From: Cynocephalus volans
Taxonomy: Eukaryota > Chordata > Mammalia > Dermoptera > Cynocephalidae
DNA length: 64,000 bases
NCBI RefSeq assembly: GCF_027409185.1
Contig: NC_084464.1
Span: 43,127,095 to 43,191,094, forward strand
Reading direction: 5' to 3'
The notes under the pieces were generated by a model. It searched no databases and was not told the DNA's origin. It was given only the letters and a program-made list of their open reading frames with translations. Shown here in pieces: positions 12,641-25,184 of the stretch (position 1 is its first letter; each line of letters starts with the position of its first letter). A program made the translations under genes and the position numbers.

Positions 12641-13375
12641 CCCCAGTTGAAGACCAAACGAGTTTTTCATACTCTGGCTCTTGCTCTGAATAAGACCAGC
12701 TCCGCTCTTGCCATCAGCACTCGGGTTGGATCTGATACTGTCCCCTCTGTTCTGAGCTCACTCACCTCTATTCCAGTGACTGGCACTATTCATGGAGACT
12801 TTAGTCCCTTCTGATCTAGGCACAACTGTTGCTACCTAAGGCAGCACCACCACTGTCCCCGCTGTATCAGATCCTATCACCTTGTCTGAGTCCACCCTCT
12901 CCTGTCCCTGTGACCGGCCTCCTCCTCGGGGGTCAGGTGCTTCTGCATCAGTTCCAAGCACACTCACCTGGACTTTGTTGACCACCACAGTGGTGCTAGA
13001 CCATGTCACTTGTGTTCCCAGCCACAGCCAGGAGTGAATCTGATTCCATCATCTCCTCCTCCAGCACCTTCCTCACACCCAGTGATCACAATCCCAAGAT
13101 GACCAGAACCCACCACCTTTTATCCCAGCCCACCCGCTTCTATTTGGGCGGCCACTTCTAAAGTGGAATAGATCTTCCACTTCTGCGTTAATCATGGTCA
13201 CATTTCCTCAGCCTTCTGCCTCCACCATCACCAACACAAGCAGTGGACTTGTCTCTCTTCCTCCTCTCCTCTAAGACCCCCACCTCTATTCTTGGCACCA
13301 TGGCCACAGGCAAATCACTTTCTACCATCTCTCCTCCCCCCACAACCCCTCTCCTGATCCCCCACCACCATAGGG
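12641..13375 (+). pseudogene. Degenerate mucin-like block between ectodomain and stem
   Basis: Ser/Thr/Pro-type codon texture persists (for example 'caccacagtggtgctagacc' near 12984 and 'ctgatactgtcccctct' near 12731), but stops and frame changes are frequent. It is either an intron derived from ancient repeat sequence or a decayed part of the mucin exon. No splice signals are convincing enough to decide. Confidence 0.4.
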
Positions 13376-13871
<496 letters not shown>

Positions 13872-15059
13872 TGAGTGTCTAGGGTGGGTTATTAGGGGAG
13901 CCTGGGGGGAGGGCAGATCATGAATGAGAGAGGAAATCATATAAACAGCGCTCTTAGGATATCCAGAATGAGGGAATAAGCTGGTGTGCTGGGAAGAAAA
14001 GAATCACACCGCATGATATGAGGACTGGAGAGAATTCAGTGAGTCTGATCAAGTGAGAAGTAAAGTAGAAAGAGGAGGAAAAAGATGAAGTTGGGGCCAA
14101 AGTGAAAGGAGATTGTGTGAACAGGGAATAAGACAAAGAAGACATTTAAAGAAAATCATGTTTGTTAACAAAACAAAATCTGGAATTTAGAATATTTTAG
14201 CACTGGAGTAAGAATCTCCAGCACGTGAGGACTCTTTACCCCTTTGCTGTATTTACTCATTTCCATTACAAATTTCAGCGCTTGCTCTGCAGGGCACATC
14301 TCTTTCCTTCTGATGCTTTCACATATGTAGAGGTGAACACTCTTTCCTTGATTCTCCTTGGGGCAGATGATTGGAAATGTCCAACACTTCCCTAGATACT
14401 GAGAGAAAACAAAAGGGAAAGAAATACAAGGAAAGCAAGAAACATGAAAACGTTCAACCACCCGAAGTGCAGGCTTCTGGTAGTCTTCATCTGACAAATG
14501 TCTGCTGCCTGCAGCAGCTGCAGTTCCTTGTTCTATTTGTGAGAGCTACTCTGACCTCCCATCGCACCTCTACTCTCTGGTCTGGATCTTTGAATACAAA
14601 TTTTTCCAGCACTGATTTTACATTTACTTATGTTGTCCCCGTTTTCTTATGATCAGTGGTGTGCTGGCGCTAGGTCATGCAGGCTCACAAGGGATTGTGC
14701 TTCCCTTCCCAATTCCGTGTGTAGTGATGTGACACTGGTAACTTAAAATATGCTGTGGTGGAAGTATTTACACTACAGAAATTGGCAAGCATGACAAATA
14801 AACACTTTTTGCCTCTGGAAAGCAAGTTATTAAATGTCGAACAACATACCACTGGTAAAAATGGACAAACAGATGAAAAAATTCACTGCAGCCACAAAGG
14901 GTAGGCTTAATATGGTCAATTTATCAATGTTCTGTATTTTGGAGATCTCAGCCTCCCTCCACAGGTAGGCTACAAAATAAAGACCCATCACCTAGGGATG
15001 ACTTCCTAAATTACTTTATAATTTTATTCGTAAGATCAAGAGATTATAATTAAAATGAA

Positions 15060-15240
15060 CACTGAGTTTTTACTAAGTGCTAGGTTCAGGGCTGAATGTT
15101 TAAAACACATCATGTCATTTAGTCTGCTCTACAATCCCATGGGGATATTATATTCATCTTAAAAGTGAGGGAGCTGGAGCTATCTGCCCCAGCACATGCG
15201 GTAAGTGGCAGGTCTAGGAATCTGACCCAGGTTCATGATT
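15060..15240 (-). repeat. MIR element
   Basis: Reads as MIR reverse complement: 'tttactaagtgctaggttcagggct', then an interior 'gggatattatattcatctt', then 'aagtggcaggtctaggaatctgaccca'. Old tRNA-derived SINE, non-coding. Confidence 0.65.
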
Positions 15241-15570
15241 CTGGAGCTCACGCCTGGACAGCTTTCTGGGGGCTCTTAATTCCACATACCTGTCTTCTCT
15301 TCCTTAGCTGACTAACAAAGTGAAAGGCTCTGTCTTTCAGGTGAGTCTGTGCCTTTCACATTGGGATGCGGATTTACCTTTGTCTTGAAAGTCCAATGAC
15401 ACATAACCTTACGATGCTGCAGAGTAAGGGCCCGAGTATTCATATAAAGAGGATGTGTTAATAAGGTAACAGGGAAGCTTGTTTTCTCAGAGAGAAAAAG
15501 AGTAAAATAACAAGGAGAGAGGGACGCACAGTAAGGATAGTGGTAAAGAGAAGAGAAAACTGGCAATTTT

Positions 15571-15688
15571 TATTATTATTATGATGATGATGATGATTTT
15601 TGGTGGCTGGCCAGTACAGGGATTGAACCCTGGACACTGATGTTATCAGCACCATGCTCTAACCAACTCAACTAACTGGCCAATCCCT
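15571..15688 (-). repeat. Monomeric tRNA-Ile-type SINE
   Basis: The minus-strand reading starts GGCCAGTTAGTTGAGTTGG, then GCATGGTGCTGATAACA, with a degenerate B box (GGTTCAATCCC). The tail on the + strand is ATT/ATG-rich. Imperfect flanking repeats AAACTGGCAATTTT (15557-15570) and AAAATTGGCAGTTTT (15689-15703) look like a diverged target-site duplication. Confidence 0.8.
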
Positions 15689-15797
15689 AAAATTGGCAGT
15701 TTTGAAAAGTGAAAATCTGACATTGGTGAAACAGGCATGTCTAGTGATAAGGGAGAAGAGACTTAATTTTTATAATATTATTATTTGTTTCTTTTAG

Positions 15798-16112
15798 AGG
15801 GACTTTTCCTTCCCCATGAGAAATAGTGGTACTTACTATCCTCATGAGCACAACCTTGGCCTTGCTCTGGACCTGGGTTTTGGAATGTTCCACAGCCTGG
15901 GAAATTCACTTGTTTATGGAGAGGGACTTGGGATTGGATCTGGAGCAGCACATGGCTTTGAACATGGAGTGGGCCCTGGATTGAGCTACAGCCATGGAGG
16001 AGGTTACGGAATGAATCACGGTCGGAGTCATGGGCGTGGAGGAGGCCATAGCAACAGCTATGAAATGGACCACAGAGGAGGCCGTGGCAGGACAGAACGG
16101 CTGTGGCCGTAG
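15798..16112 (+). CDS. Mucin unit A: Gly/His-rich cytoplasmic tail exon
   Basis: Follows the acceptor CTTTTAG and runs phase 0 to TAG at 16110: RDFSFPMRNSGTYYPHEHNL, then about 84 residues rich in Gly and His with HGFEHGVGPG, SHGGGYGMNHGRSHGRGGG and a terminal RTERLWP. The S-x-x-R-N-x-G-x-Y-Y-x-H core corresponds to the tail exon in unit B (LSLRNTGKYYIHDLGLG) and, more loosely, unit C (LCLRNLFN...HPHG-like). The membrane helix precedes it, so this is expected in the cytosol. At 104 codons it is longer than the 64-codon unit C tail owing to the Gly/His expansion. The strong donor at 13871 leaves phase 2 in the membrane-helix frame but phase 0 in the stem frame, so splicing helix to tail in frame is not straightforward. 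Confidence 0.72.
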   Translation, partial: RDFSFPMRNSGTYYPHEHNLGLALDLGFGMFHSLGNSLVYGEGLGIGSGAAHGFEHGVGPGLSYSHGGGYGMNHGRSHGRGGGHSNSYEMDHRGGRGRTERLWP

Positions 16113-16193
16113 ACTGGATACTGGAAAATATTGTTGGGAAAACAAGCTTGGTGTGGGAGGAGTCATGGAGGAGAATAGAATGATCATGGAATG

Positions 16194-16199
16194 ATTAAA
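16194..16199 (+). terminator. Possible polyadenylation signal of unit A
   Basis: An ATTAAA hexamer lies 82 bp after the tail-exon stop. No other canonical hexamer was noticed in the next few hundred bases. It is only a sequence match. Confidence 0.35.
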
Positions 16200-16639
16200 A
16201 TGGAGCATAAAAAGGCTTCCAGGAGTGAACCACAGAAACGGGCATGGCCTAGGTCAAGAGAAAAATCAGCAAAAGGATTACTGAGACCCTGACCAACACT
16301 GGAAAAGATCAAGCAGAGACTAGCTCTGAAGGAGATACTCAGCTTTGCCAGGCTCGAAGTTGATGTGAATCCACAGCTCCCGTGAGTTCTACCCAAATCT
16401 CAGACTCTGTTGTAAGGCATCCTGGCCATCACCCGCAGGACATCTTCCCTCCCACCTCCCACCATCCAAGCCACGTCAATGTTTCTCATCTCTCTGTTTC
16501 TTCAGGATGCTGTAAACGTTACCATGACATCTCTAAGAAACAAACACGCATAATGAATGTATTATCAGTACCACCTGCTTGTTTGTTTTCCTATTTCTTC
16601 TTTCAGTTTTTAAAAATTTTGTGCATGGGGTAGGGTGCA

Positions 16640-16755
16640 GTGGGTGGGAAGGGTTCTGTCTGAGTGCTTACTATGTGCCAAGCACTGTCCCAGGAGTCTT
16701 CAAATACATCATTATCTAATCCTCAAAAAAATCCTGTGAGGAATGTATCTTTATG
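16640..16755 (-). repeat. MIR element downstream of unit A
   Basis: Contains 'gagtgcttactatgtgccaagcactgt' and 'aatcctcaaaaaaatcctgtgagg', a MIR reverse complement. Its flanks match those of the MIR at 32020-32200 downstream of unit B, so the pair predates the duplication. Confidence 0.7.
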
Positions 16756-16899
16756 ACCTTGAGGTAGGCAAAGATATTTAAGCAAGACGCAAAATGCACT
16801 AATTGTAAGAGAAGAGTTTGATGATTTAGACTCCATTAAAGTCTAGTATTAGAATATACCTTTAAGAGAGTGAAAAAGAAAGGCAAAGACAGGAGGAGA

Positions 16900-17295
16900 T
16901 GCTGCAATACATACACCTGACAAAAGACTCCTATTCATAATGTAGGAAGAACTACAAATCGATAAGAAAAAGACAATGCAATTTAAAAATGGGCAAATAG
17001 AACTACCATATGATCCAGCAATCCCACTACTAGGTATTTACCCATAATTAGGCACTGCTGAGTGCCTAAACTGCTAACAGCAGAGACCATAATTACAATA
17101 ATTCATTGTATGTTTTTAAATGGCCAGAAGAGAAGAGCTCAAATGCTCTCATCACAAAGAAATAATAAATTTTTGCAGTGATGGATACGCTAATTACCCT
17201 GATCTGATCATCACACATTGTATATATGTATTGAAATATAACTCTGTACCCATAAACATTGTGTCAATTAAAATAAATAAATTAATTAAATTGGC
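16900..17295 (+). repeat. Old L1 3'-end fragment
   Basis: Includes 'aactaccatatgatccagcaatcccactac' near 17001-17030. It ends with CACACATTGTATATATGTAT and a terminal 'gtcaattaaaataaataaat'. Non-coding remnant with internal deletions. Confidence 0.65.
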
Positions 17296-17334
17296 AAAAG
17301 ATTTAATAAGTAATTAATAAAAGAGGGTATCAAA

Positions 17335-18215
17335 ATGATCAGTGAGCATTTGAAAAGGTGTCCAATATCATTGCTTATCAGAGAAATTGAAATTAAAACT
17401 GCACTGAGGTACCACTACACACACACTGTAATGACTAGAATTTAAATAACTGATAAAAACAAGTATTGGAAAGGATGTTGAACAACTGGAACTCTCATTC
17501 ATTGTTAATGGGAGAGTAAATTGATGCAATTATTTTGGGAAAATGCTTGGTAACATTAAAATTAAATGCACATGTCCCATATGATCCAGCAATCCCACTC
17601 CTGAGTATATATATTCAACAGTAATGAATGCCATGTCCACCAAAAGACACGTATGCTAGAAGCTCTGTTCATAAGAGTGCCAAGCTGGAAATTACCCCTA
17701 AAGTCTACTAATATTAAGAATGGGTAAGTAGTGCTTGTAAAATTATGGTCAAAGCTTCGGATCCCCTTACCAGCCAACTGCAAAAAAAAAAAAAAAAAAA
17801 CGAAACAAAAAGAATGGGTAAGTAAATTGACATATTCATATAATGGAATGCTAGCCAATAGTGAAAAATGAATAAACTACTGAATCATGCAATAACATTA
17901 ACAAATCTCATAGATAATACTGAGTAAATGAAAACAAAAGAGTGCCTACTGTATAATTTCATTCCCGTGAAGTTCGAGAACATGTGGAATTAATCTGTTG
18001 TGGAAAAGGTCAAAGTTGTGGATGTCTTTAGGGAAAACACTACCTGGAAGAAGGCGTGAGGGAGCCTTCTGGGAGGAGTGGTGAGAAAGTAAATTTCTCT
18101 GTTTTGTCTGGTGCTGATTATATGGGTGTATACATACTTAAAACTTCATTGAAATGTGCACATAGCTGTGTGTACTTCATTGTATGTAAGTTATACCTCA
18201 ATTTAAAAGATAAAA
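17335..18215 (+). repeat. Old L1 3'-end fragment, interrupted by a SINE
   Basis: L1 ORF2-end phrases appear in sense orientation but diverged ('tgaaaaggtgtccaatatcattgct', then 'catatgatccagcaatcccactcctgag'). A SINE tail sits at 17731-17809. No ORF survives. Confidence 0.65.
17731..17809 (+). repeat. 5'-truncated SINE with target-site duplication
   Basis: A B-box-like GGTCAAAGCTTCGGATCCCC and an A19 tail, flanked by a perfect 15-bp direct repeat, AAGAATGGGTAAGTA, at 17716-17730 and 17810-17824. Confidence 0.85.
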
Positions 18216-18249
18216 TATTGTATCTTCTGAGACCTTTTTCTTGCAGAAT

Positions 18250-19980
18250 TATGATTTCCTAGGTCAGAGGATGTGGTTGGGGACATGTGATGATAAACGC
18301 AACATTCAGCAAGCCCAATGACAGTGGTACTGGTGGAAGTATTGCGTGCAAGGAAAGCCAGTACCTGTTTCAGTGAGGACAAATCACCTCTTCCTCCAGA
18401 TTAGAAGAGGTCCAATGGAATCCATCTGCCATTCTCTCTGAAGAAGGGTGCCATGTGGTGAGGTCAACACTGGTCTCTGCTGTTAACAGGTTAGGCATTC
18501 AGCAGTGAAAGTATTTGTCCAGATCAGGAGGGGGAAAGACTATCTTACTGAGCCATGCATACCCTCCATCCCTGCCGCCATCTCTGCTTTATCCATAAGC
18601 CTATGGAGCAAGCACTAGAGGAGCTGGAAAATGAGGTTGACTGACATCCACAGAATGGGTCACTGTGTCAACCCAATAACTGAAGACCACCTCTGCAATG
18701 AATGCCCACTGGTGAATGCTCACATGGGACACAAATACTCTCATTGTCTGTGCCCTTCCTGAAAGACTCATCCACATTCCTCTTTCCCAGATTTTCTTGT
18801 CATCAATTCACCAGTCACAGTCTTTCCACATCCTGACTTATCCAGCCTAACTGCTAGCCACTGCCTATTGATCAGGGTAAACTGTAACTCTGGCTATCTC
18901 TTTGCCCAGGCAAAGTGAAAAAACAGATGTATTGTTCAAAGTTCTGCTCACAGGAAGGATTTCTCTTCCCCACTGTCCTTCAGGGCTACCCTGAGAGGAG
19001 CTGGAGTGCTACGGCAGCCCACTTTCTGGTGGTGCTATTATATCATGCAGAACCATCTGCAAACCATATGAAATCAAATCTTCCTTTTCTTGGTCATAGG
19101 AAACTGTCCATGTGACTGTGGTTATGGAGAGAGTGGTTGGAGTAGATGCCATTGAAGTTTGAGCCGCCTGCTCATGCCTCTTATGCCTTGAGGACTCAAA
19201 GCTGGAGCCCAAATTTATATACACCACTCTCACTCAATGGGACTAGTACTGTTAAGTGTGCCCAATCTTGTAGTTTGGTGGTGAAGACAACACCCAGTTC
19301 ACAAAGGGCAGCTCACATTTCATGAACTCTTACATAGCGAGGATCCAATATCAAGTCAAATGCTAATTATTCAAAAGAGGAAGGCATGTCTTTGCTCCAA
19401 AGCTTTGGGGGATCTGTGCTGTGCTTCTTCTGTTAGAGCTACCCAGTCTCCATTACAGCATCCTAATTTATCAAGATGTTTTGAGCCACGTTTGATCTAT
19501 TCAACAATTAGTCTCAAATGTCCTCATGACTTTGCTTTAGTTCCCACTTAAAAGTGGGGAATATCCACAGGTGGTGCCTAGAGATGAACTCGGGGCAAGA
19601 CTCTATTTTCTAACCTCCATAAGCCCCACTCTGACTTGTAGGTCACAGTGGTGTTTTAGATATTCAGATATTAGCGTTAGCCCAGCCAGGGTCTGGTAAT
19701 GTCTTAAAGATTTGGGCATCTCCCTTCTCCCGTTGCACTGTCAAGATGATGAATGGCTGAGGTCCCTTTTGAAAGCTAGGAGGATGATTCATGGCACATA
19801 CTTGTGGTAGTGTTGTTGGTCTTTCTGCCTTCCCTTCATTTCTAGGTCTTTGAACAAGGCCAGGCCTGGGAATTAAGTGAGAGTCTGAGACTCTCCACTC
19901 TCATAACTCAAATCAGCTCTCTTTTTAACCAACAGATGAAGTGAGATTTTTAGTAGGCTATGTATTCATTCCTAGTAACA
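18250..19980. repeat. Degenerate retroelement-like interval (possibly endogenous retroviral interior)
   Basis: A 1.7-kb moderately GC-rich block without ORFs over 75 codons. Its text resembles internal sequence of old mammalian ERVL-type elements, but I cannot confirm a family and no LTR pair was recognised. Not a host gene as far as can be seen. Confidence 0.3.
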
Positions 19981-20489
19981 ACAAAATTAGTTAGCAGTGG
20001 CCAAGGACCCCTGATTACGGCTCTGGCTGTGCTGCCCACATTGGTAACCATGCCCACCTTGCCTCTGGAGGAAAAGCCCTACCACCTGGCCATTGTCTCC
20101 TGAGGATTCTGCCATGCCCACTGAAATCAGAGAGTCCATTTCAAAGGTCAGATAGTCCACTATTGTATCTGGCAAAGAGCTCCTACAGAGCTTTTGGGGG
20201 ATGTCGGTGCTCTCTTCTCTAACACCTTGATGAAGAAAGTATCATTTAAACCATCTGGGAGGGCATAATGAAGGAGTGGGTGAGTGAGTTGCACATGTTA
20301 AATCCATTCCAACATGACTCTCTTCCTAAGTCTTTGGACTTTTTCTTCTAAATATACCAATGAAATACCGGGATCTCAAGTTCATTTAATGTAGGTCACC
20401 AGTGAGTCCGTATTTTAGTCAACCAAGAAAACTGTTCAGATGACTCCTAGCTACTTGAGCTAATATATTGAATCTATGTGAAAAGTTCA

Positions 20490-20940
20490 CCCATGTATTC
20501 ATTTTCTATTGGTGCATAACAACTTAAAACAATGCCCAATTATCAGCTCGCAGTTCTGTGAGTCAGAAGCCTGGGCAAGGCCTGACTGGGTCCTTTGCTC
20601 GGGCCTCACAAGGTTAAAATCAAGGTGTTGGCTGTGCTGCGTCCTCATCTGGAGCCTGGTGTCCTCTTTCAAGTTCATGTGGTTATGGCAAAATTCAGTT
20701 CCTGTGCTCGTAGAATTGAGGTCCCTGTTTCCTTGCTGGATATCAGCTGGAGTTGCTCTCAGCTCCTAGATCTGACCCTATTTATAATAAGGAGCCTGAG
20801 AAAGAGGCTTCGTCACACGGGGGAGGAGAGACTACTTCTACTGGTAAGAAAATCTCGGTGGGATTTGGAGGTACGAGTTTCTTAGACTCATCTAAATCTA
20901 CCCAAGTGTCTCCACCCCAATTCTGGGCTTCCATTTAACA
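20490..20940 (-). repeat. MaLR/LTR-like remnant
   Basis: The + strand shows 'ctattggtgcataacaacttaaaacaatgcccaattatc', 'cagttctgtgagtcagaagcctggg' and 'aaaatcaaggtgttggctgtgctgcgtcc'. This is the pattern of an old LTR-type element in reverse orientation. The 96- and 86-codon frames here are repeat-derived. Confidence 0.45.
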
Positions 20941-21439
20941 ATACCCTAAAGGTCCCAAAGAGACTGGCAAGGATATAAATGCAAGCTGAATATAATTCTT
21001 CAATCTGTGGAATCAAACTTTGGGTCTGTTTTTCTCGTATATAGTCCCCATGGCTTTAGGAGAGGAGCATGTCTTTTGGAGTGCTCAGAGAAAGCTCTTG
21101 CGTTCCCTGACACTGCTTGGACTGAGGATGTGGCACCCTGGATCCTTTTCTTTCTGTCATCTCTCCAGCGCAATCACCCTCAGCCCCTTCAGCCATCACT
21201 CCCACCATCACGGTCCGTCACTGCGACCAACTGAGCTCCCAGACTTTCCCTTTAACAATCACTTTATTCCAGGCATAACCACAGGTGATAAGCAACTTTT
21301 GCTACCTTTTGCTAATGGAATACAAATACCCCATATTATACTAGTGTGAAGTCGTCCCTGCCCTCAAGCCTAAATTGGCCAGATAACCAATCCCAGATTC
21401 CCATTTTTGAAGGTCAATTTTCTGAAATCTCTTGTTATA

Positions 21440-21900
21440 ACAAATAGTAACAGTCAGGGTTCACTTATGAAAACAGAAACCACTCTGGGTATTTCAAGCA
21501 TGAAGGATTTAGTACAAGAAGTAGGTGCTCATAAAACTACTTGAAAAGCTGGAAGAGTGAAAGGATGACAGTGAGTAGCTTTTACGTTCACTGCCACAGA
21601 GAGCAGAGATCTGCTGTCACCAGAGGCAAGGACATACAGGCAACTGCTGCGGCTCCTCCACAGCCCTCAGGGTGCAAAACGCCGGGAAATGCAACGACCA
21701 CTGAACTCCTTCCCGGAAGCCCGCGCATGCGCCCAGCTATTGCCGCCGCTGAACTGAGTCTCTTGAAAGTTCATCTCACTGGAGGAACGTAAAATGAGTG
21801 CGAACCTGCTGGCAAAGAAGCCTAGAAAATATAATTCCCAGGCTCGAGGTCCCTGCCACCCAGGGGAGAGCACGGAAGGATGTTAAGAGGTTCCAAGTGC
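21440..21900. repeat. Old dispersed repeat containing a CpG-rich patch
   Basis: Text such as 'aaggatttagtacaagaagtaggtgctcataaaac' and 'ggcaaagaagcctagaaaatataattccc' recalls a common mammalian repeat. The segment 21712-21755 is unusually CpG-rich and holds GCGCATGCGC (NRF1 palindrome, 21723-21732) next to CCGGAAG (ETS-type). No transcript or ORF can be assigned. Confidence 0.4.
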
Positions 21901-22539
21901 TGATAAACAATTACTGGCATAGATCCACTGTGTGTGGGGAGCTGCGGTGGAACTGGAGATGGGGAATTAAAACTAGACAGAGAAAGCCGACTTCTTGTCT
22001 AGACATCCGAAGGCAATCTGAATTAGGACATACTAAAATTAAAGGACAAGAAAGAGAGAATCTGGAATTCAGGCAATTCCTAAAAGGATTTTTTGGGGGG
22101 CCTAGGATGGACAAAACAACATTCCAAAGATATACTGTGTCACTGTAATTTTTATTGGTAAGCAATTGTTTGCATCCTAAAACTTCTAATATCAGAGTCA
22201 TTAATCTGTTGTTCCATAAACAAGACAAAGGTTCTGAGCTCTCAGCCTCTGCACCCTTGTCTGCTCATGGTTGTCAGAAGTGACTCAAAACAGGCATCCA
22301 AACATGATCTCTTTCCAGTCTGCTTTGCTTGGGCAACCTGCTTCTAACTTATTGATTCTAATGACATGTTTCTTCAGACAAATATTGTATCTATTTTTGT
22401 TTCAAACTTAACCTTGCTGAACCTCTGCAGCTTCTGTGGAATTTCTGTGGGGGAGGAGTTTAGGTACATATGATTTAGTTTAAAGGGGGAAGCTGGGACC
22501 ATTCATTCTGGAAGCACTGTTTGCCACTGATGTTTTCTT
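21901..22539. other. Gene-free interval
   Basis: Non-coding. The open frames at 21798-22148 (+) and 21911-22228 (-) overlap each other and show no recognisable domain. Confidence 0.4.
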
Positions 22540-22790
22540 TCTATAACATTTAAGAACATGGTACAGGAGCCCGACTGCCTGGGTTTGAATCCTGACTCTA
22601 CCACTTGTTAGCTTTGTGAACCCGAGCAATGTAAACTGAGGCATCTCTGTGTCTCAGTTTCCTCATTTATAAAATGGGGATGACTGTGGCACCTAAAGCA
22701 TAAAGTAGCTATGAATACTAAATTAGGTAATAGCTGTGAAGCCCTTTGAATAATATCTGGCACATGGAATACTCAATAAATATTAACTAC
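22540..22790 (+). repeat. MIR element, nearly full length
   Basis: Sense MIR: 'cctgggtttgaatcctgactctaccactt', then 'tcagtttcctcatttataaaatggggatga', then 'atctggcacatggaatactcaataaatatta'. Confidence 0.85.
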
Positions 22791-24279
22791 TAATAGCTGT
22801 CATAAGATCGTTTATTTGTGAATATCTTATGGAGGAAGGGAGAAAGTACTCTTAGGGAGCTTTTGTAAAAGCTGTTTTTTACCATATTGTTTTTAATTAA
22901 GTTTTATGTTTATTCAGAGTGGCTTTGAAGGAGGACAGATGGAGTTGGGGGTGGGACAAAAACCTCCTTTACCCCACCTTGCTGCTGCTGCCCCGTTCCA
23001 AAGACGTTGCATCAGGGCCATTTAAAGACATTTCTATACACAGGTGATGAGGATCATACTGTTAGAACGTATTCCAATATACTTTTCCTTCCAGGTAATT
23101 TGACTTTTGTCCTCTGCAGCTTTTCCAATTTCATACTTAGCCAAAGGCTGGAGACGAAAGAGTTGATGCTCACATCCCTAAAGAAGTCCCCTCCAGATAG
23201 GATGGGAAACAGAAGTCCCTTCTTACTAAAAAAGGAGGAAGAGGGGAGTGGGAAGGAGCTAAGAGGGCATAAATGACAGATGGGCATTGGATTCCCAGCC
23301 TCTCAAAGTTAAGCCCCAAAGGGTATTGCTAGAAACAACCAGAGAACTTTAGAAAGTCCCAGAGCAGGAAGTTTTGCTTCACTTCCAGAATGTGCCCCAG
23401 GACATTCTCCAACTTCTTAGAGGAACTCCACATCAGCATGGTGCCTGTGCTGAAGCAAAAGCACACTACCCACGTTGTAGATTAGAAACAACTGGGAAAG
23501 GCATCAGCTGAATAGGCCAGAGGACAGACTTGCAGGGCTCTACCCTCCCCATTGTGGGTGAAGAAAGCAGTCAAGAGGTCCCAACAAGTCAAGCAGATGC
23601 TGAGAGAACCAGTGAACCTGGCCTGTGGTTGTGGCAGAGAGGCAGCAGAGTTTGGGACCCAACATTGGAGGCCACAGCGGGAATTCTGGCCATCACCACC
23701 CCACACAGACCATGTGGAATCTTTGGCTGACCCGGTGCAGGATGCCCAATGATCCAATGGTGTGAAAGGCGTTTTTCACACCATCGTGGTCTAAAGATAG
23801 CTTGTGGGCCTAGAGTTCTTTTCCCACCATCACAGGGAGACATAAACTCCCTCTTTTAGCAGGAGACCTTCTTGGGAATGAGAAGTAGAAGGAAGAGCCC
23901 TTGAAACTTTATACACATTTAAAATAAATATTCAGAATAGTTAGAATATTTAAATATTTAAATATTCAGAATATAGACCCAAAGAAGAATGTTTCAAGAC
24001 TGGAATAAAATAATTTTGATCATCGAGCAGCTTAGGTCCTTCTCCTTACATCTCTCCCTTATTACACCCTCAGTCCCTAAGAATGGGGCTCCAGAGTCAG
24101 ATGGTATCAATTACATCAAGTAATGTTATATATTTTTCTTGTATATGTAGGTTGCACCATGTAAATTTTGACTATTCTGATGTATGTTTGGACTTTGAGT
24201 TAGGACCTTTGCTCCCTACTCAAAAAGTCTCCACCAAGAGTATGGCTGGGGAGACCAGTAGTACCCCAACCTACAGCAA
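22791..24279. other. Gene-free interval
   Basis: No gene is recognised. The short overlapping frames at 23482-23843 lie on both strands and look like chance. A small ATATTTAAATATTTAAATATT patch is present near 23945. Confidence 0.4.
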
Positions 24280-24600
24280 GTAAGAACCCAGTGTTCTTCT
24301 GTTGGTGATGTGTTGGTATATAATGACCACCTCTTCACAGGGAAAAAACCCTGATATGTAGCATGTTCTGATTTCTGTGGTGTAAATATTCCCAGAATGG
24401 CCCATTTCAAGCTATCAGCATGATGTCCCTGAGAAGGGATTTGTGAAGAGCAAACCAATATATAGTAAAAACTGGTATATGGTAACATACAGTTTAAAAA
24501 ATTAGGAAGTGATGAGTTTTGATTATTTATTACTTCGTTTTTAATATAATTTACTTAATTAAAAGTTTATATAATTTAATTTTTAAAAAGTCTTTTTTAG
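24280..24600 (+). repeat. Duplicated block, copy 1 (partner at 33060-33405)
   Basis: The two blocks share ordered words: 'tggtatataatgacc' with 'gggtgtttaatgacc', 'aattaggaagtgatgagtt' with 'aattaggaagtgctgagtt', 'tttaatataatt', and '(a)taatttaattttta' with 'caatttaattttta'. Copy 2 lies upstream of mucin unit C. Copy 1 lies before an L1 nest and decayed unit B. This suggests a tandem duplication of mucin units with their 5' flanks. Confidence 0.6.
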
Positions 24601-25184
24601 AGCTGTTTTAGGTTCACAGCAAAATTGAGTGGGAAGTGAGTAAAAAAAAAATCAAAAGGAACTAAGAGAATATCCTGAGACAAAAAAAAAAAAAAAAAAA
24701 AACAACCACACACACAACATATCAAAACTTATGGGATACAGCAGAAGTAGTGCTAAGACGGAAGTTTATAGCAGTAAATACCTACATTAAAAAAGAAAAA
24801 TCTCAAATAAACAACCTAATGTTACATGTCAAGGAACTAGAAAAAGATGAACAAACTAAGCCCAAAGTTAGCAGAGGAAGGAAATGATAAAAATAAGAGC
24901 AAAAATAAATGAAACAGAGTACAGAAAAAAATCAATGAAACTAAGAATTGGTATTTTGAAAAGATAAGCAAAACAGACAAACTCTTAGACTAACTAAGAA
25001 AAAAAGACAGAAGATGTAAATAAATAAAATCAGAAATGAAAGAGGAGACATTGTATCTGATACCACAGAAATAAAACTATATTATAAGGGACTACTATGA
25101 ACAATTTTATACCAACAAATTGGACAATATAGAAGAAATGTATAAATTCCTAGAAACGTACAAATTATCAAGACTGAATCTACA
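24601..25184 (+). repeat. Host L1, 5' portion
   Basis: Degenerate L1 ORF2 text in sense orientation, up to 'aaattatcaagactgaatc'. The element resumes at 26843 with 'aagactgaatccaaaagaaatagaaaacgtgaataaacc', which is contiguous in L1. Two later L1 insertions separate the halves. Confidence 0.75.
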
